Positions 60,151 to 64,000 of a stretch of DNA of 64,000 nucleotides are shown here, piece after piece; within the stretch, counting starts at the first letter, position 1; each line of letters starts with the position of its first letter. Source of the DNA: Microcebus murinus (lineage: Eukaryota > Chordata > Mammalia > Primates > Cheirogaleidae); NCBI RefSeq assembly GCF_040939455.1, contig NC_134107.1, positions 18,105,537 to 18,169,536 of the forward strand, written 5' to 3'. The translations under genes and the position numbers were made by a program. The notes under the pieces were generated by a model. The model saw only the letters and a list, made by a program, of their open reading frames with translations. It made no database searches and was not told where the DNA came from.

Positions 60151-61176
60151 GGACACTAGGTAAAAGGGAAGAAAGGTAGACAGAAAAATTTGATCTTTAT
60201 CCTATATGTTTTTGTATGTTGACAAATAAATAGAATATTACTAAATTAGATGCCTACCATGTTTTCCAAAAAATATTCTTTTAACACTTGGATCTAACAC
60301 TTTGAACTTATTCTACTACAACTCATTGTGAGGTCTTATCCAAATGACTTTATTTACTGGATTTTATAATTTAACCACTTAATTCTAATCATTTTTGAAA
60401 AGTGTTTTGCAATACATAATTCAGACTGAAAAGGAATCACAGGAACATCAAAGTCCACGAATTATGTCATTATTTTATATCTTTACTATTTGTTCTATTC
60501 ATCTAATTGGAATAAATGGTGACCTGAAATGCAAAAATTGCATGAGAATGATCACTCAAAAGGATTATAAATTGATGCAATCAGTTTGCTCAAATCCCAA
60601 GAGTCTATTGAGTATGAGTCTGTGCTAATTACTATTTTTTCCCTGGAGTTATCTTTCGCAGTAACATTGTAATTATTTCTTCAGGGTGTGTTGAAAAATA
60701 CTTTAGGGATAAATGCTCCAAATTACACAAGTTGGGTATAAATCATTCTCTGTAACTCACTGCTTGGACCACTAGTGTCTCTGAGAGAATCTTTCCTGGG
60801 GTCAGGTAGGAATGGAAATTCTGACTTCTATACTTGTACTTGCTCTTTTTGTTTTAATTTTAGATTTTTGTCAGTAGGAGTCAGATGACAACAAAGGCTT
60901 GAATGTTAGCTTAGATTCTTAGTTAATAAAAATGAGTTTTTATGCATTTTTTATCTAGATCGGTCACTATAAACATTGTAATTTAATTTTAATTATGTAT
61001 TTACAATAATTATTTTACTTTACAAGTAGAGTCATTACCTTCTGTTAAGTATTGAAAATACATTGAATAAGTACATTGGAGGAAAAAATTTATTATCATA
61101 CTAATAATTATAGAATAATATTTGTTTAAAGGACAACTCCTCCAAAACCATCCTTCATTAAAAATTCAAAAGAGAT
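60151..61176. other. unassigned AT-rich intergenic DNA
   Basis: A 77-codon plus-strand open frame at 60395 has a weak signal-like hydrophobic stretch (LFYIFTICSIHLIGING) and three CxxC-type Cys, but no homologue I know. No gene called. Confidence 0.35.
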
Positions 61177-61680
61177 TTAACTCTTTTTTATGGCTGAATA
61201 GTATTTCATTCTATCATGAATGGACCTGGAGAAATTTATGTTAAGTAAAATTAGCCAGAAACAGAAAGTTAAACACCATATGTTCTTACTCATATGTGGA
61301 AGCTTAAAAAGTTCATCTCATAGAAGTAAAAGGTAGAACAGAGAATACTACAGGATGGGAAGAATAGGAAGCAAGAGGGGTAGAGAGATATTTTTTAAAG
61401 GATACAAAATTATAGCTACATAGAAAGAATAAGTTCTAGTGTTCTATAGCACTATAGGATGACTGTAGTTAATAATGTGTTATATATTAATAGTTTCAAA
61501 TACCTACAAGGATGATATGGAATATTCTTAAGAAAAGAAATGATAAATGTTAGAGTTAAAAGATACACTAATTTCACTGATCTGATTACTGTACATGTAT
61601 CAAAAGAAACATCATGATGCACCTCATGAATATGTATAATTATTATATACCAATTAAAATATAAAGCAAAGGGAAAAAAT
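61177..61680 (+). repeat. old L1 3' end with 5' inversion
   Basis: The first about 40 bp ('ctcttttttatggctgaata') are reversed L1 sequence. From about 61218 the element runs in sense: 'gaatggacctggagaaattt', 'gttcttactcatatgtggaa', 'gatgactgtagttaataatg' and 'tatataccaattaaaatata'. This is a second twin-priming structure, much older than that at 19709. No duplication could be made out. Confidence 0.85.
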
Positions 61681-64000
61681 CAAAATACAGACAAATTCAA
61701 GCAGAAATGATACTTATTCTAGCAAAAAATGAAACTTTATGGAACTTTATATGTCTCTCTTTAAGTTATATAGACAGAACATTTGGGACAGATTTGACAT
61801 TAAGATGTACATGACTAGGTAGGATTGGCAAACATGTGGATGCAAAATTTGAATGTTAGAAATAATGGGAACTTTAGAAATTATTCAGTCAAAGTCTGAA
61901 ATTATATAGATGAGGACTCTAATGCCCATTGAAGGAAAATCACTGTACCAAGGTAAAGAGACTGTTTTCTAAATAAAGACTCAGAAGAGTTTCTAGTGAC
62001 CTATCCTAGGCATGTATGAAGCCACAATGCATATCGTGACATAGGATTTAGGTTCATGTGTTGTGATCAGGTGATGTGTCCTACTCTTATATTAGTGAGA
62101 CACTGGAATGGGAAACCAAGAGAGGGGGAAGGTCCAGCAGTCCGTTATGGCAGAGGGGACAAGGAAGGTCCTCCTTCCTGGGAAAGTGACATTCCTGTGA
62201 GATGCTCGGCTTCACCAACTACAGAACTTATCCACCTTTGTCTTCATTTCTTGCCCTAAAATCTCATTATTAACCCAGCCTTTCTTACCCACTTGTTTAT
62301 GTCTTAATGTCCAGTTGAAGTAGTTCTTAGGCTCCATTACTAAAATTAAATTTCAGTAATCCTCACTTCTATTTTCTGTGGCCTTTTCTTTGGCTTCAGT
62401 CTCTCCTAGTCTTCCACTCAGTCCATCTTACATGACTACATAATGGTGACGCTATCCACATAGGATGATTTGTCCCTGTGCCAGCAGTTCCATGCTATCC
62501 TGCTAGATTGAACATTTGCATTTTAACTGGAGCCTGAAAAGGGCAAATTTATCTCTAAATGAACATTTGAGCAAATAATATTTCAGGTATCAGCGACACT
62601 TGTAGAGGCGAACGACACTTTTATTGATTGATTGTGGTTTGTTTTTTCTTTTTCCTTCTTTTTGAGTTGGGAGGATAGGAAAATCTTGGAACTCTGAATT
62701 TCACCTAGATATTTACTATATTTACCAATTTACCATAAATGGCACCTCTGGCTTTCTGCTCAATGACAGACACTAAACCTGCTAAAGGGCAAGTAATGTT
62801 TTGTTTTATTTACATTTTTATATAACAAAACAAGAATGTGGATATAGATATCTTTGTGAATCAAATTCATCAACATGAACAAATCTGTGTTGACTTTGTT
62901 ATCCAGCTTTCAATCATTCCAATCCAGAAGGAAGCAATTTGACATTATTGAGCCAGTGAAACTTTATCTGGAGTTTCATTTTGCTTATATTTCTTGCAAT
63001 AAGGAACATAGACTTTTAAAAGCACACTGCTATCTACAGGGATTCCTAATTACCCAAAAATTTCTGATGAAACATCAATATCATAGCAAAACTCATGCTT
63101 AGAAGAATGTCTATTATCCTCCCTCACTGGGGTTTAATTATTTTTCTTTGTGATGTTTCGCATACTGAGAGCAAAATATTCACAGCTTTTACAAAACTAA
63201 TTCAGCAATCTCTCTTAATACTTTAATATGAATTACTTGGCTTTCTATAATGAAATAAGATTTTAAAAATAGCAAAAGTCATGAAAGACAAATTTTTCTA
63301 CTGCTTGCATAAATATCAAATAAATGAGAAATCTTTCTAACTACAGGGCACAGCAAACATGAAATAGTAAGCTGTCAAAGGCCATGCCCACAGCCACTAA
63401 ACATGAGCCTTTAACGTATTCCATAAATGCAGTCTCAATAAGCATAAGTTTATAGAACTAGAAATATTTTTCAGATGCATTTCTGTTAAATATTTCATAA
63501 TCATTCAGATATTAATTTTCAGGAGGACAAATGCCTGAGCTCTAATGTAACAAATTTTAATATTTCATAGGGATTTATCAAAATATTTTAGATTTGCTAA
63601 TGGTATTTTTCATATGTACACTTTTAATAATCTCATTTATTTTAGTGCACACACATTTACATACATACACACATATATAGATGCTTGTATGTTACACTAA
63701 GAGTTTCTATAAATGGACCTGGATCTTTTTAATATGATGTGATCCATGAATGGAGCACCTGCCCAGGAATCATTGAGATATTGATAATGATGTTTCCCAG
63801 CTACGTTTGCCCTTTAAAATGTGAATCAGGCAATAAACTCAGTTAGAGGGGTCTTGGAAAAAGGTCATGATTAACAAGAGAAAAGAGAGGGGAGAAGAAA
63901 CTGGGGATATACAGTCAAAGAGCAATTTGTAAAAAATCCAAAGAGAAAATTTAAAATGCCTGCAAATTATACGAGAGTATTTTAAATATTTGGAGCTTCT
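61681..64000. other. unassigned intergenic DNA to window end
   Basis: No gene or OR remnant. Short ACACAC/ATAT runs lie near 63645-63680. The region 62262-62520 may be an L2 remnant. Confidence 0.35.

Overview
This is a primate nuclear genome window, almost certainly from a strepsirrhine and most likely a lemur. The evidence is threefold. It holds single-exon class II olfactory receptor (OR) genes with 5' splice acceptors. Its Alu elements carry the strepsirrhine-type linker (AATTAATTGGCCAAC plus a TATATA run) between the two monomers. Its L1 elements have a G-rich 3' UTR and Alu-family partners. Nothing bacterial or viral was seen, and there is no operon, CRISPR array, rRNA or tRNA gene. Species and repeat subfamily names need a database search.

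The functional content is part of the OR5M/OR5AP cluster, which lies on chromosome 11q in human. From left to right it contains OR5AP2 (+, 17372-18313, intact), an unassigned OR5M-like gene (-, 21423-22406, intact), a second unassigned OR5M-like gene (+, 39863-40825, intact), an OR5M1/OR5M10-like gene killed by a single in-frame TAG (+, 44843-45790), and OR5M11 (+, 55864-56832, intact). The order OR5AP2, OR5M1/10, OR5M11 agrees with what I remember of the human cluster. Each OR coding exon has a recognisable pyrimidine tract and AG acceptor 5-25 bp before the ATG. This fixes the starts and shows that upstream in-frame ATGs lie in the intron. The genes do not form an operon. Each would be chosen singly in olfactory neurons, and the receptors signal through Golf and adenylyl cyclase III in the cilia.

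The rest is a graveyard of retrotransposons. The largest is a full-length (about 6.2 kb) L1 on the minus strand at 26913-33123. Its ORF1 has one nonsense codon, its ORF2 has two frameshifts and at least two nonsense codons, and its 3' end is composite. Shorter L1 insertions with visible target-site duplications (TSDs) lie at 6584-7545, 16410-16578, 19709-20074 (with a twin-priming inversion) and 58498-58992. Two full Alus with TSDs lie at 42894-43212 (+) and 51061-51403 (-). A 213-bp hAT-type DNA transposon with 15-bp inverted ends and a perfect 8-bp TSD lies at 12921-13133. Ancient MIR, L2, HAL1/L1M and one probable LTR fill much of the remainder.

The observations most worth a second look are a perfect 64-bp inverted repeat in apparently neutral DNA (242-305 / 631-694), the single-nonsense OR pseudogene, a CpG-rich tract confined to the middle of the 39863 OR gene, the composite 3' end of the full-length L1, an Alu/L1 chimeric fragment, and a short coding-like segment of unknown origin at 47102-47260. 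I saw no convincing new biological system.
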